Shown here: in pieces, positions 21,813-32,592 of the stretch
Numbering within the stretch: the first letter of the stretch is position 1
Layout: the number at the start of each line of letters is the position of its first letter
Source: Eublepharis macularius
Taxonomy: Eukaryota > Chordata > Lepidosauria > Squamata > Eublepharidae
DNA: 64,000 nt
NCBI RefSeq assembly: GCF_028583425.1
Contig: NC_072791.1
Coordinates: 33,921,368-33,985,367, forward strand
Direction of reading: 5' to 3'
Program-made: the position numbers and the translations under genes
Notes under the pieces: model-generated
The model's input: only the letters and a program-made list of their open reading frames with translations
Told to the model about the DNA's origin: nothing
The model's database searches: none

Positions 21813-22781
21813 CCAGTGAGTTATATGATCTTTTAATCTGATAACATTCAACTGTGACATCCATAAATGAATACAGTTTGCTAGATAAGGCTTGCCAATG
21901 CTGTGCAGGTGCATCTGAGCCTGCTGAATTGCATTGAATTTGCTTGTTTTAAAAATGTATTTGCCCAGCAGAGTATTCCAAGCCTGAAATCCTTCTGGAA
22001 TTTGCAGTTTGTTCCTACCTGCTTTGTGATACTCCAAATGCGATAGCTCTACTGTGTCTGCTCTCGTTAGAAAAATGTGAAACTCCGTGGAATAAAGTAT
22101 AATGTTAGAGCGTTCATTTATCAAAACAAATATAGTACAGAGGAGACTTTTAAAAACAAAACACTTCATCTTAAAAAATCTCAACTCTGGTAGCTTTTTT
22201 AAACTGCTCGCTAAAGAGAAACAGCATGATGTGAATTCCACTGAGCATGCAGAACATGTACCAAGATGTCCCCTTTCTCTATTCTGGCAGTTCTGTACAG
22301 CTGGGTAGATTGCTCAGTGGACTCCAGTGATTCACTTCTGGGTCACAAAACTCTGCCCATGATTGCCAAAAATTTCTTCAGGACTTTAACTGTAAATAGC
22401 TCAGAGAAGCAGTCTGACTCCCTGGTGGGAAATGCCCTTCACTTCAGCGGACACTTGATTGTTGTTGAATTCTGTATTTGCCACATGTCTCTCTGTAGTC
22501 TACTGTTTTCCTAATGGCTCGTAGGCGCTTTCACATGGAGGCTTCTCTCTGCTTTGGCTTCCAAAATGCAGCTCTTTTTAATAAAATCATCACAAGATGC
22601 TATGCGCTAATAGTCCTTTCCCCTTTCTTTTAGTACTCTTTCAAACCTGCTTTGCTCCAATCTTTTTGGGAAGAGCCCAGTCCCAGCACATTATCATTCC
22701 ATCTGGATAGAAAGGTGCATATTTTATTGCATTAGTGCCATCTTCCTGCCATCAACCTCTTGAGGCCACCATTTTACCAGC
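21813..22781. other. No recognisable feature (intronic)
   Basis: Nothing supported. Confidence 0.5.
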
Positions 22782-22783
22782 TG

Positions 22784-22890
22784 TGCCACCAGAGGGCTTT
22801 AAAAAAGAAAACTGGTATGTGTGACAGTATTACAACACTATAGCAATTACAGATTTTTTTTTAAGCCTTAAAAAAGCCCTCTGGTGGTGT
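22784..22890. repeat. Hairpin with inverted CTCF-like cores
   Basis: Inverted arms GCCACCAGAGGGCTTTAAAA and TTAAAAAAGCCCTCTGGTGG about 70 bp apart. Each contains CCACCAGAGGGC, fitting the CTCF core consensus CCASYAGRKGGC: plus strand 22786..22797, minus strand 22876..22887. Probably a small palindromic MITE. Confidence 0.6.
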
Positions 22891-23218
22891 GGCAGGGAAA
22901 AATGTAGGTGAATGGCAGCTGATGAGGGAAGGTGCAGAGAAAACTCCAGCATAGAAGCTCCACTGCCAGTGCAAATAAATGCCTCTGTGTTCACAGAAGC
23001 GTTCAGTGCAACACAGAGAATCCCTGCCATATGGAAGCAGTCTTAGTGGCTTTGTTTTTTATATATTACTTTGGTGTGGGTTTTACATTTTTCATATCTG
23101 TACTTCTCTTTTGTATAGCTTAACTGTTAATGGATTTTCAGATAGATCGTAGACTGTCTTGAAAGTTATGCTTAGCATTTGTATGATGCTTTTAAGGTTT
23201 TCAAAGTATTTCACATCT

Positions 23219-23523
23219 GGTTGTTGTGGGTTTTCCGGGCTGTATTGCCGTGGTCTTGGCATTGTAGTTCCTGACATTTCGTCAGCAGCTGTGGCTGGCA
23301 TCTTCAGAGGTGTAGCACCAAAAGACAGAGATCTCTCAGTGTCTCACACTGTGTCTCAGATCTCACACTGAGAGATCTCTGTCTTTTGGTGCTACACCTC
23401 TGAAGATGCCAGCCACAGCTGCTGGCGAAACGTCAGGAACTACAATGCCAAGACCACGGCAATACAGCCCGGAAAACCCACAACAACCATTGTTCTCCGG
23501 CCGTGAAAGCCTTCGACAATACA
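23219..23523. mobile_element. Palindromic Penelope-like terminal element, copy 2
   Basis: Same family as 3010..3274. Long inverted arms meet at a palindromic GAGATCTCTCAGTGTCTCACA centre near 23345. Perfect 12-bp target duplication TATTTCACATCT (23207..23218, 23524..23535). The plus arm holds the best-preserved hammerhead-like core (23397..23437). The outer end GGCCGTGAAAGCCTTCGACA is also shared with copy 1. Confidence 0.75.
23397..23437 (+). ncRNA. Hammerhead-ribozyme-like core in Penelope-like arm
   Basis: Order CCT - CTGAAGA - GCCAGC/GCTGGC helix with 7-nt loop - GAAA - CGTC - AGG. CTGAAGA fits CUGANGA, GCCAGC (23408..23413) pairs with GCTGGC (23421..23426), GAAA follows, and AGG (23435..23437) pairs with CCT (23397..23399). 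Caveat: one unpaired T separates CTGAAGA from helix II, and helix III would be minimal, so activity is uncertain. Confidence 0.4.
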
Positions 23524-23860
23524 TATTTCACATCTATTCACTTGTTGCTGTCAGTACAACAGCTCTAGAAGGTAGGTATTATTTTCTCTCTATGGCGGAT
23601 GGAGAGAAGGGGGACTGAAGCTGAGAGTAACTTGCTTAAAGCCAGCTAGTGGATTCATGGCAAGGAGATGACATCTGAACTGAGAATTTCCTGATTCATA
23701 GCTCAGTGTCAGAAGAGTGCTAATATGTACAATTTCAGCATTTTAAAGGATCCTAGATTATTGAAACAATGAATCATAAATTGAGAAAGAAAGAAAGAAG
23801 TTCACATCTTAGCACATAATTCAGTAATACACTTGGGGCTGGGGGAAGCAGTACAGGGAA

Positions 23861-24030
23861 GTTGCCAACAGCCTGGGTGAACTGTCCCTTTAATAAAGGC
23901 TTAATCCTGTATTATTTACCAGCAGATGCTACTTACCTCCAGGCCATGGAAGTCTTCACCTGCCCATTTCCCCACACTAAGCCTCTATTAAAGGGACAGG
24001 ACACCCCCCCTCCCCCGGGTTGTTGGCAAG
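23861..24030. repeat. Palindromic MITE with TTGCCAACA ends
   Basis: Left arm GTTGCCAACAGCCTGGGTGA, CTGTCCCTTTAATAAAGGCTTA is inverted at the right as GCCTCTATTAAAGGGACAGG ... GGGTTGTTGGCAAGC. Short non-coding palindrome. Confidence 0.6.
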
Positions 24031-24079
24031 CCCAAATGCAGCTCTTAATCCCTCTCAATCTTTTCCTTGATAATCTCTT

Positions 24080-24345
24080 AGCTTCAAGTCAATACATGAT
24101 AATGGGTTGGGTCCAAAGGAAAGTTTCCACTGATGGAATGGGGAGGACTCTTTTCACAGATATTTCCCTCCTTGCTGCAGCCCTTCAAGACCCCACCTGG
24201 GCTGTTCCTGGGGATCCCACCCCCCAGGACAAGCTCTTCCTGGGGCTCCAGTGGCAGAAAGGAAGTCAGTCTGCTGATGGAAATCACATCCATCACTGCG
24301 AATTTTCGACTGGATCCAAACCCAATGTATATAGAAGATTCAAAG
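24080..24345. repeat. Dispersed repeat (TCCACTGATGGAAT type)
   Basis: TGGGTTGGGTCCAAAGG, TTTCCACTGATGGAAT, TTGCTGCAGCCC, CTGATGGAAATCACATCC and a closing TGGATCCAAACCC. A related antisense copy is at 32190..32460 and a third at about 38945..39130. This repeat accounts for most of a spurious 195-residue open frame. Confidence 0.45.
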
Positions 24346-24459
24346 TGACTCGCTCACTATTGCAACAACCCCTTAATGTAGGCCAGAATTATTATCCCTA
24401 TGTTGAAAATGGCAAGGAGGCTTACGTAAGGGCACTTCATGATATTTAAACCAGGGGCT

Positions 24460-24910
24460 TCATAGCATCCCCAATTCTGCTGTACACCATTGAATCTGCT
24501 GCCTTAAGTGAATTTGGGAGTCTGACCGTACTTTCCACTGCTCATCCTTCATTGTCCTTTGGAATAAGTGAATCTGCCACACTGCCTTCTTGGGGTTTCT
24601 CTGGCACATGGCTAGCAATGGAATCCAGCTGCTAAAAAAGATTGTCCACAACAATATCCTTACGATTACGGAAGAATGTATCTGGTGAATTAAAATGTGA
24701 CACTCATATAGAAAATGAAAGCCCAGCCCCAAGTTTCTAAAATCATGTTTTACCAGAAGGAACACGAGAAGTGTGCTCAACACTGCATATAAAAATGCAA
24801 CTCTATCCACCAAAAACATCTGTATACTTCTGCCTGCAAAGCCAAGCTTTCCATGTAGGGCGAATTAAGGTCAAACCAAACAAATGTCCATCAAGTAAAA
24901 TATCTATTCA
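24460..24910. other. No recognisable feature (intronic)
   Basis: Nothing supported. Confidence 0.5.
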
Positions 24911-24918
24911 GATCTTAT

Positions 24919-25231
24919 CAGGGCTTTTTTTCTGAGAAAAGAGGTGGTGGAACACAGGACCGCACAATGACATCACTTTAGGTCAGCTGGAACAAGGGGG
25001 GAGTTTTTTAAAGTTTAAATCACCCTCGGCGAAAATGGTCACGTGGCCGGTGGCCCCGCCCCCTGATCTTCAGGCAGAGGGGAGTTTAGATTGCCCTCTG
25101 CGCCACTGCGCAGAGGTCAATCTAATCTCCTCTCTGTCTGGAGATCAGGGGGCGGAGCCACCAGCCATGTGACCATTTTCAAGAGGTGCCGGAACTCCAT
25201 TCCACCACGTTCCTGCTGAAAAAAAGCCCTG
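24919..25231. mobile_element. hAT-type palindromic MITE, copy 2
   Basis: CAGGGCTTTTTTTCTGAG left end, inverted at the right as GCTGAAAAAAAGCCCTG. Perfect 8-bp duplication GATCTTAT (24911..24918, 25232..25239). Longer than the other copies (313 bp) because of an extra CACAATGACATCACTTTAGG-containing segment near the left. Confidence 0.9.
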
Positions 25232-25239
25232 GATCTTAT

Positions 25240-26139
25240 CATAAGCGTTCAAAAGTAAGGGAAGAGAAAAATAGGTATCAGTTTTAATTTGTCATGGTTC
25301 AATCCAGGCAGACCTGATAAATTAGCTAGTGAACAGAAAGAAACATCAGTAATTAGCAGCCCCTAGATGAACTTGCTACAATCCTACCTTTACCCGTCAA
25401 ATGTAGAAAAAACTATTTTTTTAATGGAAACCCATTATCACCACAGTGTGCTAACTGCTCCACTCTGGCTCACTTCTCTGCCCCATCTGCTCTTTTCCAA
25501 ATGTCCTACTCCATGAAACTCAAATCTTATTGGCACATGAAGATATGAATAATTTAGAATATTAATTATATGTTGGGAGGACCTGCAAATAAATGTGCTC
25601 AGGGTGTCTCAGCCTCTCACTGAAAAGATAAAGCATGGGTTGCTTTATCTGATTCCAGGTTCAGTACCCTTTTTCTAGCTCTTTCCCTTGAACAGACAAG
25701 AGTCTTCTGCTAAATCTTCTCCATGTCACCCTCGGCATAGCTCTGCTGGATGTGCCTTGGAAGATGAAAAGAAATACTCAAACCCAAAGCCCCTGGTGGG
25801 AGAAAGCAAAAGAAATTTAATTGTCTCGACAGACAGACAGTACTCAATTTGTCACTACAAGCTGTCTTCTTGGAGGAGACATCGGCGCATCTGATTTTTC
25901 CGAAGAAAGGTGCAAGTGTCCTGGGTGGCACCCCTCAGAATTCTTCTGTATGTTATAGACAGCACTGAAAGTAAAGTAACCGGGAGTTCCTCTTGTCACA
26001 CTTCCGGAAGAAGCTGGCCATCCCCCTTACTGCGTGTGGCATGTGCTCTAGATGGGGGGGGGTAATCATGTTTTCATGGGGGAGAGGCTCACATTACAGC
26101 AGAAGCACAAAATCAAGAAGTGCAACTCATTCAAGCATC
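25240..26139. other. No recognisable feature (intronic)
   Basis: Nothing supported. Confidence 0.5.
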
Positions 26140-26530
26140 TGCATCTGTTTGCCTTGGTATAGCGGTCAGTGTGTGGGATTAGGATCTGGGGCAACAAGGC
26201 TGAAATCCCCACTCTGCCATGAAACTTGACCTTGTGTCAGTCCTCCTCTTTCAGCATAGTCTACCTTATGTTTTATTTTTTATTTATGCCCCTTCCGCCA
26301 TTTAATCCTAACCACAACAACTCTGTGAAGTAGGTTAGACTGAGAGTGTGTGACTGGCCCAAGGTCACCCAGAAAGCTTCCATGCTACAGCAGTAATTTG
26401 AACTCGAGTCTCCCGGATCCTAGTCTGACATTGCATTACAATGCTGGCTTTCATAGGGTTGTTATGAGGATAAAGGAAACAAGGGAGAATGGTATCCACC
26501 ACCCCGAACACCCTTGGAGGATGGGTGAGC
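26140..26530 (+). mobile_element. SINE 'B' interrupted by an antisense SINE 'B'
   Basis: Outer copy: TGGTATAGCGGTCAGTGTGT (A-box region), GGCTGAAATCCCCACTCTGC (B-box region), then resumes after the insertion with ATAGGGTTGTTATGAGGATA. The inner antisense copy (about 26270..26450) carries CCTAACCACAACAACTCTGT, GTGTGACTGGCCCAAGGTCA and CTCCCGGATCCTAGTCTGAC. Confidence 0.7.
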
Positions 26531-26999
26531 TAAAAACATGTACTAACTGTGGGTGTCAAAGGTACGTCCTTGCGGTTATGCAACTGACTCTCCATGGGAG
26601 AGGAGCCGTCACCTCTGGAAAAGCCTTGTTGTCTCTGGCTGACACCCACTTCGCTTCAGCAGGCAGAAGCACACAGACCAGGGCTTTAGATGCGGAATCC
26701 AATGGATAGGCAAATTTGAGATGGGGAAATTTAACTTCACTCTGCAAATAAATAAAATCCTCTAACTCAGAATCATTATGGACATTTTCTTTAGTGAAGC
26801 TGTGATGCTGTGGAAGGGAATAGGCAGTATGCTGCCATGACTGTCTTGAAAAGGCAGTGTGAGTGAATGTAGTGCAGCACTGAGAGCTGGGGCAGGCAAA
26901 GTTGTTGGCCCAAGAGCCGAATGAAATGCAGCATCTACCCAGTGTGCCAGCAAACAAAATGGGATGAGGAGAGACAAGGTTTGCCCTTGGCCAAATTTC
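26531..26999. other. No recognisable feature (intronic)
   Basis: Nothing supported; a 162-residue minus-strand open frame has no visible family features. Confidence 0.45.
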
Positions 27000-27128
27000 T
27001 GTAACCCATAGCCTATTGCATTGTTTATTGAATGTCCGAGCCACTCATGTTACTGACTTCCACTGTTCAATCCACCTTGAGTCTCAGTGAGAAAGGCGAT
27101 CTCTAAATAACAAAATAAAAAAAAAATA
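27000..27128 (+). mobile_element. L2-like LINE 3' tail fragment
   Basis: CCACCTTGAGTCTCAGTGAG, AAAGGCGATCTCTAAATAAC and an A-rich tail; matches the tail logic at 60270..60432 and, antisense, at 18151. Confidence 0.6.
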
Positions 27129-27286
27129 GAAAAGCATACATGAATGCTGCACATCCCAAACTCAATTAATTATCAAGAACAGTAAACAAGCAAACAAAAA
27201 CCCCAGTTCACATAAGCTCACTGAATTATCATACAATAATTTATTTTTACTATCCTTCACAATGAATTGGATTTTGGTTCTATGGC

Positions 27287-27540
27287 TTGTTAAGAGCTAT
27301 AAGTTGTTAAGAGCGTGGGACTCTAATCTGGAGAACCAGGTTTGATTCCCCACTCCTTCACCTGAAGCCAGCTGGGTGACCTTGGGCTAGTCACAGCTCT
27401 CTGGAGCTCTCTCAGCCCCACCCAACTCATAGGGTGTTTGTTGTGGGGATAATAATAACATACTTTGTAAACCACTCTGAGTGGGCATTAAGTTGTCCTG
27501 AAGGGCAGTGTATAAATAGAATGTTATTATTATTGTCGTA
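27287..27540 (+). mobile_element. tRNA-derived SINE 'A', near full length
   Basis: tRNA-like head with A-box region AGTTGTTAAGAGCGTGGGAC and B-box GGTTTGATTCCCC. Then AAGCCAGCTGGGTGACCTTG, CTCTCTCAGCCCCACCCAAC, GAGTGGGCATTAAGTTGTCC and an ATTATTATT tail. Confidence 0.88.
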
Positions 27541-27671
27541 GTATAAAAAGAGTGAGCTGCCTGCTCCTAAAATCTCACCTCAACCACAAACTCTGTAAGG
27601 GAACCATAGGCAAGCCACACACTTTCAGCCTCCCCCTCACCCCACAGCAATGTGGAGATAATTAAATAAGG

Positions 27672-27842
27672 TTGTGTTGTTTAGTGGTTAGAGTGTCAGA
27701 CTAGGACCTGAGAGTTCCAGTTCTGAATCATCGCTCTGATGGGCAGTCACTCTTCTCAGTACAACCTACCTCCCATGATGGTTATTGTGAGGATAAAATG
27801 GAAGAGGGGAGAATGATATTGGAAGCCATTTTGGGTTCTTAA
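27672..27842 (+). mobile_element. tRNA-derived SINE 'B'
   Basis: GTTTAGTGGTTAGAGTGTCA head, decayed B box, GGTTATTGTGAGGATAAAAT and GAATGATATTGGAAGCC tail. Confidence 0.7.
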
Positions 27843-29107
27843 TACTAGCCTAATTGACACAAGGGCTGTTACACAAATTACTTTGATGACATCGATGAAG
27901 TCCTTTGAATACTGAGGACATGTTACAAATACTAAGAGTTCTTACTGTTGGCACTAACTGGTAAGACTCTGGCAAATTTTGTGCATCAGCTAGACTGTAG
28001 TTTTCCCCTTGCTCTTCATGTCCAACACCTTCCAAAAAACCCCCCCAAACCAATCAGGAAATATCAATGCTGCTGACAAAGTGCATTGTAATCCCCTAAG
28101 ATCACAGGGGTGTTATTTATAACGCAATCCAGCATCTATGGGGCCTTCAAGAAATAGACACTGAAACTCATCAGAGACCTAGCCCTGCTGAGCTAGTGTT
28201 TCTCTGTTTTCATCCCTGCGGCTTTCTCAGTCCGGAGTATGCATTTCTCCTGCTTGTTGCCTGTAGCAACACCTAGGTGAATGTGCCTACCGCGATGCCA
28301 CCCAGCAGTGGGTGCTTTGCCAGCGCAGGCAGTACAAGAAGCATGCCAAAGGAGCTCAATGTTCTGAACCTTCCCTGCCACAAGAGATGAAATAATCCCC
28401 CAATCCTCCTCCCCAAATTGATAATTAATAAAGAGAAGTAGTAAGGACAGCATGCAAATATCCAATTTGTTTGGGAACAATTTTTATTATCTGTACCAGA
28501 GAAGGACAGATCAAGCTCCAGGGATCTACAATGCAACAAGCAGGATTTGCTGAAGAGTTTGTGGTTTCTTCCACCATGTATAGGACATGGCAGGGTGAAG
28601 GATGGTGTGGTCCCTGGGAGAAGCTAGACTTCCCTGCTTAGAAAAGACAGCAGAGGACTTGCAGGGCAAGTCTAAGCAGTCACATCCTTTTATGGAAGAC
28701 AATGGGTTTTGAAGTGTGTAACTACTTAGGATGGCACTGTTGGTGTAACAAAAAATGTATAGTTTTACCAGGGTGAGTCTTGGGATTCTCCTTCTTTAGC
28801 TACCCTGCTTTTGAGTGCAAAGGGGTCTTTTAACTTGTGCAAAGGGGGGTAAATAAGAGCACAGACAGACATGACATAAATCTCCATTGGTCTTTAAAAG
28901 GTAATTTGCAGGCACCTAGCCACAATTCCAATTGGTGCCACATGGGAAAGGGAGAGGGAATATAGTCCTTCAACCCCTGCTTGGTATTACTAATTGAAAC
29001 TGAACTTCCTGCAGTGTTAGTTATGTATTTAAGGGGGAAAGGGCTGTCCTTGGTACAGCCCATGGAGAGTAAATACACATGGAACTGTGTGTAAGAGCTT
29101 AGTGAGA
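27843..29107. other. No recognisable feature (intronic)
   Basis: Nothing supported. Confidence 0.5.
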
Positions 29108-29330
29108 GCTAGCGTGGTGTAGTGGTTAAGCAAGGGTTTGGGGGACCCAGATTCAAATCCTCACTCTGCCATGGAAATTTGCTGGGTGACCTTGGGCCAG
29201 TCACAACTCTCAGCCTAGCCTACCTCATAGGGTTGTTGTTATGTGGATAAAATAGAGGAAGTAAGCATGATACAGTAAGCTCTTCTGAATCCACATCGGC
29301 AAGAAAAGTAGGGCATAACTGTAACTAAAT
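29108..29330 (+). mobile_element. tRNA-derived SINE 'B'
   Basis: GTGTAGTGGTTAAGCAAGGG A-box region, CAGATTCAAATCCTCACTCT B-box region, GGGTGACCTTGGGCCAGTCA, CCTACCTCATAGGGTTGTTG. The right boundary is approximate. Confidence 0.85.
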
Positions 29331-29927
29331 GAACTAAATAGGTATGATCACATTGGTGTGATCAGAACCCTACATTTCCCAGGTTACCAATCACTTATGC
29401 AAAACAAATGCATGTCCGCTAGATTTCAGTTCACAAGTGACACTGAATGCATGCAGGGCAGGGGGGAACGACTTGGTGAACATTCATTCTATCCAAACGG
29501 TAAGCTGGGAACAATCCTTTGAGTTCTATGCTACATGGCTTCTGAGAGTCTTTCTACACAAAACACCTCAGCGCGTGTTCATCAAGTGAAGGGAGAATGC
29601 AATGTTAGCCGGGAAGCACAGTTTAAAAAGACAGAGCCTGTGGAGATTGCTCCTCAGAGGGTTTGTTAATTTCATCTTTGCCTCCCTAAGGCTCTGTCAA
29701 TTTCACCTATCCAGTTAAAACTGTGCGGGATCGCAACCAGAGGGCAGCAGGAATGGAAATGTGCTTGGAGCTGCCTTCCAGAGCCAGGCTTGGACCTGGA
29801 GAGGTTATAATGGGCTGAAGTTTCCCATTTGGCATTTTACAGCCCCTTCACATAGCTCCAGTATATAGCAAATCTTTGCCCTGTCACTGGCTCTGTCTTT
29901 TGAAATTACCCTTCCCGGCTACCATTG
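29331..29927. other. No recognisable feature (intronic)
   Basis: Includes an unusual plain stretch 29560..29900 without repeat signatures. Confidence 0.45.
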
Positions 29928-30456
29928 TGTCAGTCCTTGGCAGCTAGATCCCCAAGTCCCGCACAGCAAGCACTCAGGTGCATTGGCTGAAGTAACTTTT
30001 ATTAGTGATCCATACAGTTCAACGTGTTCACACAAAGGTGAACACAAAGCAATTGGCGGAAGTGACTATTCAAAAATGAGCAGTGCTAATTATAAGGAAA
30101 CTTCCTGCCCTTTGGGTCCGTTAATATTCTGGCACGAAACCCCCAAAGAGTTACATGGGAACTGATTCGTTTAGGCTAGACATAGTACAGAATTAAATCA
30201 TCTCAGTCTCTGAGAAAAGATACATCGCTGGCTGCCTGCAGCTTGCATCCAAGGACACTTACTGTAGAAGCGAAAGTAAATACCTTCAACAGATAACAGA
30301 TAATCCCCACTGGCTCCCCTGTACGTTTCATGTTAGCAGTTTACACACTCTCAGATGATTAGTACAGTGTACAGAATACAATCTCAGCAAACATTTATGA
30401 TCAGCACAAAATGCAAAACACATTACTGGCAGGTATGCAGGCAGGCATACCTGACA
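29928..30456 (-). mobile_element. Candidate solo LTR of an endogenous retroelement
   Basis: Starts TGTCAG and ends CTGACA, i.e. TG...CA with 6-bp inverted ends. On the minus strand a CTAATAAAAG polyadenylation-like signal sits about 75 nt from the 3' end, a usual R/U5 arrangement. 529 bp. No internal coding region, primer-binding site or clear target duplication was found, so the call is tentative. Confidence 0.4.
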
Positions 30457-30509
30457 CGTATCCCCTGATACGTCAGATGTCTCATGTACTGAGATTCTGA
30501 GACGTAATG

Positions 30510-30712
30510 AGGATTCTCATTTCTACTCTACACTTCTGCCAAGGAGTTCAGGGTAGTATATATGCTTCTCCCTTTCTCTATTTCCCCCCTAAACCCTGTG
30601 AGGTAGATTAAGCACACAGAGAGAACATGACTGGCCTAAGGTCTTCCTCTGAGTTTTATGGCTGAGTGAGGATTTTAAAACCAAGAATTCCCAATCCTCA
30701 CCCAGCATGCTA
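30510..30712 (-). mobile_element. tRNA-derived SINE 'B', degraded
   Basis: Antisense CCCTGTGAGGTAGATTAAGC, GACTGGCCTAAGGTCTTC, CCCAATCCTCACCCAGCATG, ACACCTAC. Confidence 0.6.
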
Positions 30713-30734
30713 ACACCTACCCCACAATGGCTCT

Positions 30735-31620
30735 TGCAACATTTTATTTATTTAGAATTTTTGTATAATGCCTCTCCAGACCATCTTGAGGCGATAAAAC
30801 AAAAGCAAATGATAAAAACAATACAAACAAGTTGCTGCAATAAAAACATACACAAAACAACCCAAGTCAATAAAAAAACCAAGCCAATAGTATCAGTCAA
30901 TAAAAATATTCCCAGATACAATAGCACATAAAATGGAGCAGTTTAAAATATGGCTAAAACAGTCCTTGGGCTCGGAGCATATAATAAATGATCTAAAAAG
31001 GGGAAACCCCTAAGTTAAAAAGCTGGGTACAGTATTGGTCTGTTGCCTAAAGGAGAGTACAGTAAGCATCAAGTGAGCCTCAAGGGGAAGGACATTGTAA
31101 AGGAGAGGTGCCACCACTGAAAATGCTTTGGTTACCACTCGCGTTATGTCTGGAGGGCTTGAGAAGAGAATCTCAGCTGGTGGGCTGGACAATACAGGAA
31201 GAGGTGCTCTTTCAAGTAACCTGTTCCTAAGTCATTTAGGATCTTACAGTTAAGAACCAGCAGTTTGAATTGTGCCTGGAAACAAATGGGCAGTCTATGT
31301 AATTCTTTCAACACAAGGATGGTACAATCCCTGTATCCAGCCCCTGACAATAACCTGGCTCATTACATTCTGAACCGACTGGAGTTTCCAAACAGTTTCC
31401 AAAGACAGCTCCATGAAGGGTACATAAAGTAATCTAACTCGAATGTGATCAAACCGTGGATCATTGTTGTGTTTGTGACCCTTTTCATAATGGATTATTC
31501 TTCCTGCAGGATACGTACAAGCAACCTCAAGTGCAGAGAAGCAGGCATTTGAAAACCTTGCTGGTGCATGGCAGAGAAAAGAAGTCTTATCCTTCTCTGG
31601 CATTGTAAATAGTTTACACT
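30735..31620 (-). mobile_element. L2-like LINE 3' region
   Basis: Left end TTTATTTATTTAGAATTTTTG is the antisense tail. Minus-strand frames read VVAPLLYNVLPLE and LKELHRLPICFQAQFKLLVL, patterns of the L2-type ORF2 C-terminus (compare LHWLPV...FK). Broken by stops. Confidence 0.7.
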
Positions 31621-32189
31621 GGGACCCCTTTCAGATTAAAGCCTTCCCAGTTGAGACTTGAATTGCTAGAAACTGCACCTAAGCACGTAACTCCATTAGG
31701 TATATTTCAGCTGGATTTCAAAAGTTCCTAATCTTAGGTGAAAACTGAAATCAGATCTAAAATTTAAATCAAAACAGAATTTTTATTCCACGGAGACATA
31801 CAAATAATAAATACCTGTAGGGGGCCATAGTTCTCTTACCTAATTAAAATGATGCTATCGTCCCAAATGGTGTGACTTGATAAGGTTTGCTAGCTTCTCA
31901 GAAAAGAAGGACTTACAGCAACAGGAAACAGTAACAGGAAACAATACATCCTGGCTAGCAAGACTATACTCTCTATAAAACCAGAGCATAAGAAGCCCTG
32001 AAATATACTTGAATCATGCTTACTAACACCATATATCTCATATTTTTATGACTGCAAAACACACTTTATTTAAAAATTACCTTCTGCTTTTGTAGAATTA
32101 CAAAACTGGAAGGTAACTGAAGGACAGATAGAATCAGTCAAGTTCTATAAAGCTGCAGAATTTCGCAATAAAATTCTCACCTTTTAAAA
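31621..32189. other. No recognisable feature (intronic)
   Basis: Nothing supported. Confidence 0.5.
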
Positions 32190-32460
32190 CCCTCAGTGAA
32201 GGTGACTCTACATATACTCTGATCCACTAGAGGGTTTCTGTAAAAAGAAGGGATTTCCATCAGCGGAATGTATCTGTCTTTCCTCCTCCCACTGCAGCCC
32301 CAAATGCCCCCTGAAATGATGCTCCTGCGGGATGGGGACCTCAAAGAAAGCACAACATAGTGGAAGTCAGAGGTTTGCAGCCAGAGGGGGGAAATGGAGA
32401 AAACGGTTCCCCTCCACTTGCAGAAACTCTCCAATGGATTCAAGCCCACATATTTCATCC
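32190..32460 (-). repeat. Dispersed repeat (TCCACTGATGGAAT type), antisense
   Basis: ATTTCCATCAGCGGAAT, CTGCAGCCCCAAATGCCCCC, TGATGCTCCTGCGGGATGGG, and GGATTCAAGCCCACA at the right. Parallels 24080..24345. Confidence 0.45.
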
Positions 32461-32517
32461 GTCAACTCTTGAACTACAAAGTATTTTTCAACTCAGCAGC
32501 ATTTTAATTTATAAAAT

Positions 32518-32592
32518 CTGCAGCCTGATCCAATGCTGATCTAATCAATGGGCTTAGGCACACTTAACTGTGCAAAGGATTACACGCTTAGC
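32518..32592. repeat. Small palindromic MITE fragment (CAGTGCAATCCTAAG type)
   Basis: AATGGGCTTAGGCACACTTA and AAAGGATTACACGCTTA resemble the inverted halves of 35452..35538; diverged. Confidence 0.35.

Noticed and set aside
23862..24449. 195-residue plus-strand open frame
   Set aside because: It runs through a palindromic MITE (23861..24030) and a dispersed repeat (24080..24345); no domain or signal pattern, and related repeats elsewhere are not open.
26556..27044. 162-residue minus-strand open frame
   Set aside because: Compositionally unremarkable, with no visible domain, signal or conserved motif.
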